Positions 26,021 to 35,938 of a stretch of 64,000 nucleotides of DNA are shown piece by piece (positions within the stretch are counted from its first letter, which is position 1; every line of letters starts with the position of its first letter). Under the pieces are notes generated by a model that was not told where the DNA came from, searched no databases, and saw only the letters and a list, made by a program, of their open reading frames with translations. The stretch is taken from contig CAKSCM010000011.1 in the NCBI GenBank assembly GCA_934444365.1, forward strand, positions 7,839-71,838, written 5' to 3'. A program made the translations under genes and the position numbers. This stretch comes from an uncultured Eubacteriales bacterium (GTDB lineage: Bacteria > Bacillota > Clostridia > Oscillospirales > Acutalibacteraceae).

Positions 26021-27466
26021 TTGCAAAAAAGTCTTTTCAAAAAGCTTTTTGTCATGTCGCTTTGCATAGTTACTTCGGCCATGGTGATAATGGGCGCCAT
26101 ACTGTTTGTGTTTTTCCGTAACTTCTGGATAAATGAAAAGCAGTCCCTTTTGCGTTCCCAGAGTCTGACCGTGGAAATGCAGCTTGACCGGATGTACGGC
26201 GTTATGAATTACGAGCATCAGGCCAGGAGAATGCTGGCGGCCATGTCAGACTCCACCGGCGGCACAATGCTTATAACCGACTCATCGGGCAAGATACTCT
26301 CGGCAAGCGACGCAAGCCTTATCGGCCTTACGATTCCGTCGTACGCCGTCGAAACGGCCAAAAGCGGCGAATACAGCGAGCTTGGAACACTCGGCTCGGT
26401 GCTGCCGGACGATTCCTACGTCCTCGGCAAACAGCTCGAGGCCAAAAGTCTTGAGGATGATTATATTTTCACCTGCCTGCCGGCGTCGGGACTCAGGTAT
26501 TATCTCGGCCAAATAATGCAGCTGTTTTTAATATCGGCAATAATAGTATGTATAATGGTTTTTTGCGCGGTGTATGCCGTTTCGGCAAGGCTGGTCCGTC
26601 CGATACGGGAAATGGCCCAGGCGGCAAGGAGCATGTCGCGCGGCGATTTTACAAGGTATATACGGGTCGACCGACAGGACGAAATAGGCGAGCTTGCAAT
26701 AGCCTTTAATAACATGACAAGATCGCTGTCGGCCGGCGAGCAGATGCGCCGCGGATTCGTGGCGAACGTATCGCACGAGCTTAAAACCCCGATGACCACA
26801 ATAGCCGGATTTATAGACGGAATTTTAGACGGGACCATAGACGAAAAGGATCGCGACAGATATTTAAGGATCGTTTCAAACGAGGTAAGGCGCCTTTCGC
26901 GTTTGGTGGTGGCGATGCTCAGCCTTTCAAAGCTTGAATCGGGCGAGATGAAGCTTTCTCCCGTACGGGTGGATCTAACCCAGCTGACGGTAGATATAGC
27001 CCTCGGATTCGAACAGAGAATTAACGAGAAAAACATTGATATAAGAGGACTTGAGGATCTCGGCGAATGTCCGGTTACGGCCGATCGCGACCTCATGCAC
27101 CAGGTGATATACAATCTTATTGACAACGCAATAAAATACACGCCAAACGGCGGATATATCCTTTTCGGCTCGAAAAAGCACGACGGCAAGCAATATATGT
27201 CCATTCGCAACAGCGGCGACGGAATACCCAAAAAGGAATTAAATCATATATTCGACCGTTTTTACAAGGTTGACAAATCGCGCACCGACAAGGGCGGGGC
27301 CGGACTCGGACTTTTTCTCGTTAAAACTATCCTTTCGCTGCACGACGGAGCAATAACGGTCAACAGCGTAGAAAACGAGTATACCGAATTTATTTACTCT
27401 TTAACGGCGGCCGAATCGGCCGATAAAACAATCACTCTAACGGGAGGTTCAAACCAAGATGAATGA
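26021..27466 (+). CDS. Membrane sensor histidine kinase
   Basis: 481 residues, TTG start ten bases after AGGAG. Transmembrane segments lie near residues 11-33 and 163-189 and enclose an extracytoplasmic sensor of about 130 residues. A HAMP domain follows (about 190-240). H252 lies in NVSHELKTPMTT. The ATPase domain has NLIDNAIKYTPNGG, the G box GDGIPKKEL and GAGLGLFLVKTI. It probably phosphorylates the regulator just upstream, and its last eight bases overlap the htrA start, so all three are co-expressed. Confidence 0.94.
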   Translation: MQKSLFKKLFVMSLCIVTSAMVIMGAILFVFFRNFWINEKQSLLRSQSLTVEMQLDRMYGVMNYEHQARRMLAAMSDSTGGTMLITDSSGKILSASDASLIGLTIPSYAVETAKSGEYSELGTLGSVLPDDSYVLGKQLEAKSLEDDYIFTCLPASGLRYYLGQIMQLFLISAIIVCIMVFCAVYAVSARLVRPIREMAQAARSMSRGDFTRYIRVDRQDEIGELAIAFNNMTRSLSAGEQMRRGFVANVSHELKTPMTTIAGFIDGILDGTIDEKDRDRYLRIVSNEVRRLSRLVVAMLSLSKLESGEMKLSPVRVDLTQLTVDIALGFEQRINEKNIDIRGLEDLGECPVTADRDLMHQVIYNLIDNAIKYTPNGGYILFGSKKHDGKQYMSIRNSGDGIPKKELNHIFDRFYKVDKSRTDKGGAGLGLFLVKTILSLHDGAITVNSVENEYTEFIYSLTAAESADKTITLTGGSNQDE

Positions 27467-29417
27467 TGAAAGAATAAACGGCGATCAGAATTTTGAAAAC
27501 ACCGATTACACACCTGTAAAGCCGGTTTCCTTTGAGTCGGGCGAAAATAAAACGGATAATAACGCCAATTATAACGGCGACACCTTACAAAATGCCGACG
27601 ACATATGTCCGCCCGAAAAAAACGTCGGTTCAAATGCAACCGATGAGGGCTGCTCGGCCGTTCACCCTAATGAAAAAAACGGCAGCGACACTCCTGCCGG
27701 CGAGGACAGATCCTACGCCGCCGCTTACCCGTATAACGGCACAAACGAAGGCGCCGTGAATACTTCGCCGGATGCTTCCTTCGTCGACACCACGAACACC
27801 GAAAACATCGGAAATACCGAAAATGCCACCGGTGAGACCGGTTACAGCAATCAGGATTCCTTTACGTCCTACGGCGATAATAATTACACCTCCCCGGCAA
27901 CTCAGGGCGAATACGGTTCATATGCCGAGGGCTATTCCGGCAATCAGCCGGCCGGAGAAAACGGCGCCTACGGCTACGCAAACGGCACCGCTCAAAATGA
28001 AGCTTCGCAAAACGCCGCCCCACAAAACGGCTTCGGCGGATATTATTACGGCGCTCCGGCAAACCAGCCGCAAAGCGGATACGGCGGATACACCTATGCG
28101 CCGGGATATAATTCCTCTTATCCCTCGCCGGTAAAGAAAAAACGTAAAATGTCGGCCGGGCTTCGAGTTTTCACGATAATTCTTGCCGCCGTTGTAGTGG
28201 CTATAGGATGTTTTTCGGCGGGATATATCGTACGTGAAAATTTCAACCCCTCTTCCACGCCGAACGCGCCTTCTTACAACAACCGAAACAACTCCGACAG
28301 CAGCAACACATCGTCCGGTTCAGGCGATCCGGGCTCGACCTCAAGCTTTTCGATAAATCAGAACAGCGGCTCGAATGAGGGCGGATATTCGTATGCCGAC
28401 GTGGCCAAAATCGCCTCGGCCAGCGTTGTAAACATCACGGTTTACTCATCCGACGGCTCGGCCGGCGCTTATGCCTCCGGCGTTATTATGAGCGAGGACG
28501 GATACGTCCTTACCAACGATCATATTTATTCGAGCATTTCCTCACCCCAGCTTCTTGTAACGCTGCACGACAACACCGAGTATAAGGCCGATTTTGTCGC
28601 CGGCGACACGAGAAGCGACCTTTCGATAATAAAGCTCCGCGACGCTTCGGGACTCAAAGCTGCAACCTTCGGCTCCTCCTCGGCCCTGAGTGTAGGCGAC
28701 GAGGTCATGGCCATAGGTCAGTCGGACGGCCTTTCAGGCACGGTTACAACCGGTATTGTCTCGTGCATGGACCGCCGTGTATCCTACACCGCCGAAAAAT
28801 ACAGCATGAAGCTTATTCAAACCACCGCCGCAATAAATCCCGGCAGCTCGGGCGGAGCGCTTGTGAATATGCGGGGCGAGGTAGTCGGTATAACCTCATC
28901 AAAGGTTGTAAACGATGAGGTCGAGGGCATATGCTTTGCCATTCCGAGCGATTATGCCGTAAGCATTGTAAAAAACATGCAGCAAAACGGTACCGTACGC
29001 GGCCGCTCTAAACTCGGCATAACCTACTCCTCGATAGGAACGGTAGCGGCCGAGGTAAACGGACTGCCCAAGGGCGTATACATTCAAAGCATTTCCCAGG
29101 ACAGCGGACTTTACGGCAAGGACATAGCCGTAGGCGACGTAATAACCGGAGCCGACGGTCAGACCATTTCAAGCGGCGACGATCTGCTTGATATTATGGA
29201 GAACCATTCGGCCGGCGACACGATAAATTTCACCGTTTACAAGGCCTCATCGGGCGAAACGGTCTCGGTATCGGCCGAGCTTTCCGAATATATCGGAAAG
29301 ACTGCATATTCCACCGCCCCGACCTCCCAAAGCCCCTCGACAAACGATAGCTCATCCGAGGAAGACTTTTTACTCCCCAACCCCAACAGAAACAATAACA
29401 ACAATAACAATCGGTAA
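27459..29417 (+). CDS. HtrA/DegP-type membrane serine protease with PDZ domain
   Basis: 652 residues. An unusual cytoplasmic N-terminus of about 230 residues, rich in Asn, Gly, Tyr and Ala, comes before one membrane segment (about 233-257, VFTIILAAVVVAIGCFSAGY). A Ser/Asn-rich linker leads to the trypsin-like domain with H355 (TNDHIY), D387 (RSDLSIIKL) and S464 (NPGSSGGAL). A PDZ domain lies at about 540-610 (GLYGKDIAVGDVITGADG). The end is an Asn-rich tail. It degrades or refolds damaged exported proteins outside the membrane. ATG overlaps the kinase gene by 8 bp; SD GGGAGG. Confidence 0.94.
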   Translation: MNDERINGDQNFENTDYTPVKPVSFESGENKTDNNANYNGDTLQNADDICPPEKNVGSNATDEGCSAVHPNEKNGSDTPAGEDRSYAAAYPYNGTNEGAVNTSPDASFVDTTNTENIGNTENATGETGYSNQDSFTSYGDNNYTSPATQGEYGSYAEGYSGNQPAGENGAYGYANGTAQNEASQNAAPQNGFGGYYYGAPANQPQSGYGGYTYAPGYNSSYPSPVKKKRKMSAGLRVFTIILAAVVVAIGCFSAGYIVRENFNPSSTPNAPSYNNRNNSDSSNTSSGSGDPGSTSSFSINQNSGSNEGGYSYADVAKIASASVVNITVYSSDGSAGAYASGVIMSEDGYVLTNDHIYSSISSPQLLVTLHDNTEYKADFVAGDTRSDLSIIKLRDASGLKAATFGSSSALSVGDEVMAIGQSDGLSGTVTTGIVSCMDRRVSYTAEKYSMKLIQTTAAINPGSSGGALVNMRGEVVGITSSKVVNDEVEGICFAIPSDYAVSIVKNMQQNGTVRGRSKLGITYSSIGTVAAEVNGLPKGVYIQSISQDSGLYGKDIAVGDVITGADGQTISSGDDLLDIMENHSAGDTINFTVYKASSGETVSVSAELSEYIGKTAYSTAPTSQSPSTNDSSSEEDFLLPNPNRNNNNNNNR

Positions 29418-29488
29418 AATAACCGATTTAAAAAAGCAGGGATTTAATAGCGGTTTTTCGCTCCCCCGATAAAAGAAAAAAAGCAAAA

Positions 29489-29530
29489 GACGTGCAGTAA
29501 AGCGATGAGCAGACTGCACGTCTTTTTTGT
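29489..29530. terminator. Terminator after htrA
   Basis: GACGTGCAGT (29489-29498) pairs perfectly with ACTGCACGTC (29513-29522), followed by TTTTTT. Confidence 0.9.
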
Positions 29531-29687
29531 GATAATTTATTCCATGTTATTAGTGTTAATTGTGATTTGCTGTGACATATCGCACCACGCAATGTAACTT
29601 TTCCGCTTTAAAAAATGTATTTTTAAAACACTCGGAGCGGCCGGTCTGACAGTCAGAAGCGGCCATATTATATATCGCATATTACAC

Positions 29688-31109
29688 TTACCGCTTTGAG
29701 GTCATTTGCCTGTATAAAGCTATATATTCGCCGGCGGAAACATTCCAGCTGTTGTCGCACTGCATATCCTTTTTTACAAGCCCCTGCCAGAAGTCTTTGT
29801 CGTAAAATCCTCCGACTGCACGGTTTAACGCACCGTACATATCGTCGGCATTATAGCTTTTAAAGGTGTAGCCGACCCCGCCGGAATCGGCGTCAAGCAC
29901 GGTATCCTTAAGTCCTCCGGTCTCCCTGACCACCGGCACCGTACCGTATCTCAAGGCGATCATCTGCGCCAGTCCGCACGGCTCGTTTTTCGAAGGCATA
30001 AGAAAAATATCGGCACCGGCGTATATTTTATGGGCAAGCTCGGGGACAAATCCCGTCCTCAGGGCAAAACGGCCCGGATAACGCGAGGCCATCTCGCCGA
30101 AAAACACCTCAAACTGCTCGTCTCCCGAGCCGAGAATCACAAACTGAAGGTCATTTGAAAGAATTTTATCGAAGGCATACTTTACAAGGTCAAGCCCCTT
30201 GTGTCCCACAAGCCGGCTCACCATGCCGATAACCGGCGTATCTGGACTCACATTTAACCCGAGCATCCTTTGCAGCTCGGCTTTGTTTTCGTATTTATCC
30301 GATATGGTTTCAAACGAATAATTCTTAAAGATCATCGGATCGGTCTGCGGATTATATATGTCATAATCTATTCCGTTTACAATTCCGGTTATTTTGTCAG
30401 ATCTCGCGCGGATTATGCTGTCAAGTCCGTATGAAAACCAGGGATCCTTAAGCTCCTCGGCATAGGTACGGCTTACAGTGCACACCCTGTCGGCAGCCTC
30501 GATTCCCCCTTTAAGCAGATTTATACAGCCGTCGTACTCGACAAGATTTTTCTGCTCATAGGATATTCCGAATACGTCCTCAAGAATGTCCAGCCCGTAT
30601 TTGCCCTGATACTGAATGTTATGTATGGTAAACAGGGTCTTGATTTCCGAATAACGGCTATCACTCGAATAATAAAGACTTTTATACACCGGAACAAGGG
30701 CGCTTTGCCAGTCGTTGCAGTGGATGACATCGGGAAAGAAGTTTATAAGCGGCAAAACCTCCAAAACCGCACGGGCGAAAAACGCATACCGTTCGGCGTC
30801 GTCGTAAAAGCCGTACATTCCGGGGCGTTTGAAATAATATTCGTTATCGAGAAAATAATAGATCACCCCGTCGTTTTTAAGTTCAAAAACGCCGCAATAC
30901 TGCTGACGCCACGAAACCGGAACGCTCAGATTCCCTATAAACGACATCTCATGGCGATACTTTTCGCCTATCTCGGAATAAAGCGGCATTATCACCCGGC
31001 AGCCCACAAAACGACGCCTGAGCGCCTTGGGCAGGGCATGAGAATAATCCCCGAGTCCTCCCGAAACGGCAAAGGGATAAGCTTCACTGGTTACAAAAAG
31101 AGTTTTCAT
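29688..31109 (-). CDS. glgA: Glycogen synthase
   Basis: 473 residues, GT5 family; extends alpha-1,4-glucan from ADP-glucose. C-terminal donor site motifs are normal: GMVSRLVGHKGLDLV and SKNEPCGLAQ, whose Glu is the conserved catalytic-site acid. The N-terminal KTGGL motif, however, reads VSGGL: the lysine at position 15, which binds the ADP-glucose phosphates in characterised enzymes, is Val15. Last gene of glgB-glgC-glgD-glgA. The substitution may alter donor affinity or choice. Confidence 0.93.
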   Translation of the reverse strand: MKTLFVTSEAYPFAVSGGLGDYSHALPKALRRRFVGCRVIMPLYSEIGEKYRHEMSFIGNLSVPVSWRQQYCGVFELKNDGVIYYFLDNEYYFKRPGMYGFYDDAERYAFFARAVLEVLPLINFFPDVIHCNDWQSALVPVYKSLYYSSDSRYSEIKTLFTIHNIQYQGKYGLDILEDVFGISYEQKNLVEYDGCINLLKGGIEAADRVCTVSRTYAEELKDPWFSYGLDSIIRARSDKITGIVNGIDYDIYNPQTDPMIFKNYSFETISDKYENKAELQRMLGLNVSPDTPVIGMVSRLVGHKGLDLVKYAFDKILSNDLQFVILGSGDEQFEVFFGEMASRYPGRFALRTGFVPELAHKIYAGADIFLMPSKNEPCGLAQMIALRYGTVPVVRETGGLKDTVLDADSGGVGYTFKSYNADDMYGALNRAVGGFYDKDFWQGLVKKDMQCDNSWNVSAGEYIALYRQMTSKR

Positions 31110-31165
31110 TGTTTACTTTTTCCTTTCAGACAGCAATTAGGTCGGCCGGATTTTCGCCCTCCGTT

Positions 31166-32287
31166 TTATACCACCGAGCCTTTTTCGAAGAATGCCGGAT
31201 ATGTTGCGCAGCCGCTGAGCCTGCGGTTATCGGTAACGGTGACATTTTTGTCGCATATAATGTAGCTTGCCTCAACGCCGGGCGATATCACCGAGCCTTG
31301 CATTACTATGCTGTTTTTAAGCACGGCGCCGGGGCTTATTCTGACCCCTCTGAAAAGGACACAGTTTTCGGCCGAGCCTTCTATTATGCATCCGTCGGCT
31401 ATAAGACAGTTTTTAACCGTTGCCCCAAGCCCGTAGCGCACCGGCATTTCGTCGCGAACCTTTGTATAAACCGTCCTTCCGGTGTAAAAAAGCTGACGGC
31501 GCACATCGGCTTTAAGCAGATCCATGCTTGTTTCAAGATAGCTTTTGACGCTGTCGATAACTCCGGTATATGCCGTTATTTCGTAACCGTAAATTTTTAA
31601 GGCGTAGGATGAAACGGCCGGCTGAAGAATATCCCGGGTTATTCTTGTAAAATTACGGGCTCTGGCATCTTTTATCATGCGAATAAGCAGCTCACGGCGC
31701 AAAACGGCGATATTAAGGCTGAAATCAACCGGTTCGGAGATATCGGGCGAGCACTGAATGTCGGCGATTCTCCCCTTATCGGCAATGCCGAACACCATTC
31801 GCCCTTCAAAGGATTGCGGAATCATGCCTCGCTTATAAGCGACAGTTATATCGGCGTTTTTGTCGCAATGAGCCTTTACCATGCTTTCGATATCAATGTT
31901 TGAAACGGTGTCGCAATCCGACATTATTACGAATTCCTGTGTTGACATCTCCAAAAGCGGCAATATGGTAAGCAGCTGTTCTATCCTTGAGGTTCTTACC
32001 CCTTCACCGTAGTTTATAAAGGGAGGAAATATCGAAAGACCGCCCTTTTTACGGGCAAGGTCCCACGGTTTACCGCTGCCGAGATGGTCGATAAGGGAGC
32101 GATAATTGTTCTTTGTTATAACGGCCACCTTTGAAACCCCGGCGTTTACCATGTTTGAAAGGGTAAAATCGATCAATCTGTAACGGCCGCCGAAGGGCAC
32201 CGAGCCGAGACATCTGACCGCCGTCATCTCGCGTAAGACCTCATCGGCTGCATTTGAAAAAATAATCCCCAGTAAATCGGTTCTCAT
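31166..32287 (-). CDS. glgD: Glucose-1-phosphate adenylyltransferase, GlgD subunit
   Basis: 373 residues. It has the nucleotidyltransferase fold (CLGSVPFGGRYRLIDFTLSN) and a C-terminal beta-helix. Like known Firmicutes GlgD it lacks the complete N-terminal nucleotide loop of GlgC (no GGxGxRL), so it is probably a regulatory or poorly active partner that raises GlgC activity in a mixed tetramer. 15 nt from glgC. Confidence 0.94.
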   Translation of the reverse strand: MRTDLLGIIFSNAADEVLREMTAVRCLGSVPFGGRYRLIDFTLSNMVNAGVSKVAVITKNNYRSLIDHLGSGKPWDLARKKGGLSIFPPFINYGEGVRTSRIEQLLTILPLLEMSTQEFVIMSDCDTVSNIDIESMVKAHCDKNADITVAYKRGMIPQSFEGRMVFGIADKGRIADIQCSPDISEPVDFSLNIAVLRRELLIRMIKDARARNFTRITRDILQPAVSSYALKIYGYEITAYTGVIDSVKSYLETSMDLLKADVRRQLFYTGRTVYTKVRDEMPVRYGLGATVKNCLIADGCIIEGSAENCVLFRGVRISPGAVLKNSIVMQGSVISPGVEASYIICDKNVTVTDNRRLSGCATYPAFFEKGSVV

Positions 32288-32302
32288 GTGATCTCCCTCG
32301 CT

Positions 32303-33511
32303 TTACGCCAAACGGTCGGCGTCTACCATTTCGCCCGGTAAAACGACCGCTTCGTTTTCTATTTTTGTGTCGTCGCCTATTACGGCAATTCCCCATTTTT
32401 CAAGCTCTTTTTGTTCCTCCGGTCGGCCGCCGACGGTGCAGTTTTCGCCTATCGTACAGTTTTCGGCCACTATTGCATACTGCACCTTAGCGCCGGATTT
32501 AACCGTAGAACCGGGCATTATTATGGAATCGAGCACTTCGGCCCCCTTTTCCACCGTAACCCCGGGAAACAGCACCGAAAAATCAACCTTGCCGTCTATT
32601 TCGCAGCCCTCGCTTATAAGGGAATTCTGGACCGTTGCCGTATCGCTTACAAAGTGCGGCGGCATGGCCGGATTTTTGGAATATATCTGCCATGATTTAT
32701 CCGAAAGATCAAGTGGAATTTTAGGATTAAGAAGATCCAGATTCGACTCCCAAAGAGCGTCTATTGTACCGACGTCGCGCCAATACCCCTCAAACGGATA
32801 GGCCATCATACGTTCGCCCGAGGAAAGCATGGCCGGAATAACGTCCTTACCGAAATCGTTTGACGAGGACGGATTCTCTTCGTCAAGGGTAAGATATTTT
32901 TTCATCTTCTCCCAGCCGAACACATAAATTCCCATTGACGCCTTGGTCGATTTGGGATTTTTGGGCTTTTCCTCAAATTCATATATCACACCGTCGTCGG
33001 TGGTGTTCATTATTCCGAAGCGCGACGCCTCCTCCTTCGGCACGTCGAGCACCGCTATTGTACAGTCGGCATTATTGCGCTCGTGAAAGCTTATCATTTC
33101 GGAATAGTCCATCTTGTATATATGGTCGCCCGACAGCACAAGGACGTATTCCGGAGAATACCGGTCTATAAAATCAATGTTCTGATATACCGCATTCGCC
33201 GTCCCCTTATACCAGTCGGCCCCCTTGTTGCGCTGATACGGCGGCAAAACATGAACTCCGCCCTCAAGCCGGTCGAGATCCCAGTCCTGTCCCGAGCCGA
33301 TATAGTCGTTAAGCTCAAGCGGCTGATACTGGGTCAAAACGCCCACCGTGTCGATTCCCGAGTTAACGCAGTTTGAAAGCGAAAAATCTATTATACGGTA
33401 TTTTCCGCCGAACGGAACCGCCGGCTTTGCAATCTTCCTCGTTAAAACGCCGAGCCTGCTCCCCTGTCCTCCGGCGAGGAGCATTGCAACGCAGCGTGTT
33501 TTTCTGTACAT
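32303..33511 (-). CDS. glgC: Glucose-1-phosphate adenylyltransferase, catalytic subunit
   Basis: 402 residues. The N-terminal loop LLAGGQGSRLGVLT binds ATP; FGGKYRIIDFSLSN, VLSGDHIYKMDY and FEEKPKNPKS are typical ADP-glucose pyrophosphorylase motifs. The C-terminal half is a left-handed beta-helix. It makes ADP-glucose for GlgA and works with GlgD encoded next to it. Confidence 0.96.
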   Translation of the reverse strand: MYRKTRCVAMLLAGGQGSRLGVLTRKIAKPAVPFGGKYRIIDFSLSNCVNSGIDTVGVLTQYQPLELNDYIGSGQDWDLDRLEGGVHVLPPYQRNKGADWYKGTANAVYQNIDFIDRYSPEYVLVLSGDHIYKMDYSEMISFHERNNADCTIAVLDVPKEEASRFGIMNTTDDGVIYEFEEKPKNPKSTKASMGIYVFGWEKMKKYLTLDEENPSSSNDFGKDVIPAMLSSGERMMAYPFEGYWRDVGTIDALWESNLDLLNPKIPLDLSDKSWQIYSKNPAMPPHFVSDTATVQNSLISEGCEIDGKVDFSVLFPGVTVEKGAEVLDSIIMPGSTVKSGAKVQYAIVAENCTIGENCTVGGRPEEQKELEKWGIAVIGDDTKIENEAVVLPGEMVDADRLA

Positions 33512-33543
33512 AAACCGTCACCCCTTAAAATACTGTTTATCGC

Positions 33544-35481
33544 TTATTTTTTCTTTTTTGTCCGGCCGGCAAGGCGTTTTATTTTCGGCCCCGAATACCT
33601 TAAAAACGCCGTGCAAAGAGGCGGAAGATAAAGACTTACCGACTGGTCGCTGCCGTGCATAGGTATATTTTCGGATGCCGCCTTCATGCCGGAGCAAAGT
33701 CTCCCGCTGCCGCCGTAGACAAAGTCGTCCGACGAAAATACCACCTCATATTCTCCCGGGAAGGGCACTCCGAAGCGGTAATTGTCACACCCTACATCGC
33801 AAAAACGGCATATGACGGTCAGCTCGTTTTTCGCCTTGTCAAACCGGCGGAAAATAACGGTCGAGCCCTCGGTGTCGTCGTTTGCAATCCACGAAAAGCC
33901 CTCCCACGAGCGGTCGATCTGATAAAGAGGGGGACTCTTAAGATAAAAACGGTTCAGCTCCATGGTAAAAAGCTGCATCCGGCGATGGGCATCGTAATCG
34001 AGCAAAAGCCAGTCGAGCTCTTTTGTGTAATCCCACTCTATAAACTGGCCGAATTCCTGTCCCATAAACAAAAGCTTTTTGCCGGGATGGGCCGTCATAT
34101 ATCCCAAAAACGCCCTGAGGGTCGCGAATTTCTCCTCGTAGCTTCCCGGAATCTTATTAATAAGCGAGCATTTTCCGTGAACCACCTCGTCATGCGAGAC
34201 CGGCAGAATGAAATTCTCCGAAAAGGCATAATAAAACGAGAATGTAAGCGCGCCCTGGTTGTATTTACGGTAGACCGGCTCTTGGGAAATGTATTTGAGC
34301 GTATCGTTCATCCAGCCCATATTCCATTTAAAATTAAAGCCGAGTCCTCCGGAATATGTCGGTCCCGTCACCATCGGCCATGCGGTCGATTCCTCGGCTA
34401 TCATAAGGGCGTTCGGAAATTCGGCGAACACCGCCTCGTTAAGCTTTTTTATAAAGTCGACCGCTTCGAGATTCTCGTTAGAGCCGTAAACGTTGGGACG
34501 CCACTGTCCGCTCTCCCGTCCGTAATCAAGATAAAGCATGGAGGCGACCGCATCCACCCTTAATCCGTCGACATGGTATTCCCTTAACCAGTAAAGCGCG
34601 CTTGATATAAGAAAACTTCTGACCGAGGGGTTGGAGTAATCGAAAGCCCTTGTTCCCCAGCCCTCGACCTCGCGCTTAAACGGGTCGGGCGACTCATATA
34701 AAAAGCCTCCGTCGAATTCGTAAAGCCCAAATCCGTCCTTCGGAAAATGCGCCGGAACCCAGTCGAGAATAACGCCGATTCCGTCTTGGTGCATTATATC
34801 CACAAAGGCCATAAAATCATGCGGCGTTCCGTAGCGCGAGGTCGGCGCGAAATAACCGGTCACCTGATATCCCCACGAGCCTCCGAACGGATGCTCGGTA
34901 AGCGGAAGCAGCTCAATATGGGTGTAATTCATCTTTTTCACATAGTCGGCCAATTCCTCGGCTGCTTTTTTGTAGCCGAAAAAACTGCCGTCGGGATATT
35001 TCCGCCAGGAGCTCAAATCTACCTCGTATATATTCATCGGCGAGGAATATATATCCTTTTTATTACGAGCGTCTATGTAATCGCCGTCGCCCCATTTATA
35101 TCCGCCGATATCAAAAAACTTTGAGGCGTTTTGCGGCGAGGTCTCGGCGTGAAAGGCATAAGGATCGCTTTTTTCCCGTACTACCGAATCGGCCCCGGTT
35201 ATAACAAAGCGGTATTTGTCGTATTTTTTTACACCCGGAATCTCGGCTATAAAGAATTCGCCGTGTTTTTTTGCCGGAGAGGCCGCCGCGTCCCAGTTAT
35301 TGAAATCTCCTATTACCGAAACCGCCCTCGCCTTAGGCGCCCATACACTGAATACCGTTACCGTTTTTCCGCCGCGGCGGCGCCTGTGCGCCCCCAAAAA
35401 GCGGTAGGCGTCGGTCGATGTCCCGTTCAAAAAATCCTTAAAGCATTGTAAGCAGCGTTCTTTTTCAGGCAAAAATACCAC
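33544..35481 (-). CDS. glgB: 1,4-alpha-glucan branching enzyme
   Basis: 645 residues, GH13 family; GTG start close after AAAGG. The N-terminal CBM48-like domain has FSVWAPKARAVSVIGDFNNW. Catalytic motifs: DWVPAHFPKD, GLRVDAVASMLYLDYGR (nucleophile Asp), MIAEESTAWP (acid/base Glu) and PVSHDEVVHGK. It creates alpha-1,6 branches in glycogen. First gene of the glycogen operon; promoter at 35560-35587. Confidence 0.95.
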   Translation of the reverse strand: MVFLPEKERCLQCFKDFLNGTSTDAYRFLGAHRRRRGGKTVTVFSVWAPKARAVSVIGDFNNWDAAASPAKKHGEFFIAEIPGVKKYDKYRFVITGADSVVREKSDPYAFHAETSPQNASKFFDIGGYKWGDGDYIDARNKKDIYSSPMNIYEVDLSSWRKYPDGSFFGYKKAAEELADYVKKMNYTHIELLPLTEHPFGGSWGYQVTGYFAPTSRYGTPHDFMAFVDIMHQDGIGVILDWVPAHFPKDGFGLYEFDGGFLYESPDPFKREVEGWGTRAFDYSNPSVRSFLISSALYWLREYHVDGLRVDAVASMLYLDYGRESGQWRPNVYGSNENLEAVDFIKKLNEAVFAEFPNALMIAEESTAWPMVTGPTYSGGLGFNFKWNMGWMNDTLKYISQEPVYRKYNQGALTFSFYYAFSENFILPVSHDEVVHGKCSLINKIPGSYEEKFATLRAFLGYMTAHPGKKLLFMGQEFGQFIEWDYTKELDWLLLDYDAHRRMQLFTMELNRFYLKSPPLYQIDRSWEGFSWIANDDTEGSTVIFRRFDKAKNELTVICRFCDVGCDNYRFGVPFPGEYEVVFSSDDFVYGGSGRLCSGMKAASENIPMHGSDQSVSLYLPPLCTAFLRYSGPKIKRLAGRTKKKK

Positions 35482-35559
35482 CAGCCTTTTTAATACAATA
35501 TCCCGTTTCCCAAAAACCGCCGTTATATATCGGTACAGGTAACGATACTATACATCTAT

Positions 35560-35587
35560 ATATTATCAAATTTTACGTAAAAATCAA
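35560..35587 (-). promoter_or_regulatory. Promoter of the glycogen operon
   Basis: Minus strand TTGATT (35587-35582), 16-bp spacer, TAATAT (35565-35560). The region up to 35720 is very AT-rich with no ORF. Confidence 0.5.
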
Positions 35588-35720
35588 GACATTTGATGTA
35601 TGTTTTACATTAAAATGACATTAAATACATCTTTAAGTTATGAAAAATAAACAATAAACCGGATAACAGCCCAAACCATCGGCAAAACCGGCAGAGGTTC
35701 GACTCATATCAGCTTAAGAA

Positions 35721-35749
35721 TTGTACTCTTTTGTAACCCACTATATCTT
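35721..35749 (+). promoter_or_regulatory. Promoter of the small Cys-rich protein gene
   Basis: TTGTAC (35721-35726), 17-bp spacer, TATCTT (35744-35749), about 45 nt upstream of the ATG. Confidence 0.45.
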
Positions 35750-35793
35750 ACCTGCATAGTATGCTAATGAAGGTTTGAAAGGGGGAAAAAAGA

Positions 35794-35919
35794 ATGTGCA
35801 ACGGTTCTTGCAATAGCAGTTGGATAATCATCCTTATCATACTCCTGTTGTTCTGCGGTTGTGGCGGAAACAACGGCTGCGGATGCGGCAATGACAACGG
35901 TTGCGGCTGTGGCTGCTAA
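35794..35919 (+). CDS. Small Cys/Gly-rich single-span membrane protein (41 residues)
   Basis: 41 residues, so short that gene callers may miss it. It opens MCNGSCNSSW, has one hydrophobic span (IIILIILLLF) and ends in a Cys/Gly/Asn tail (CGCGNDNGCGCGC). Nine of 41 residues are Cys. SD AGGGGG lies 8 nt before the ATG, a promoter precedes it and a strong terminator follows, so it is a complete small transcription unit. It resembles the tiny high-cysteine proteins often misnamed chorion class HCB proteins in Clostridia. Function unknown; metal binding, a thiol role or a spore/coat role are possible. Confidence 0.75.
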   Translation: MCNGSCNSSWIIILIILLLFCGCGGNNGCGCGNDNGCGCGC

Positions 35920-35938
35920 TCATCTGTCATAAAGGTCA

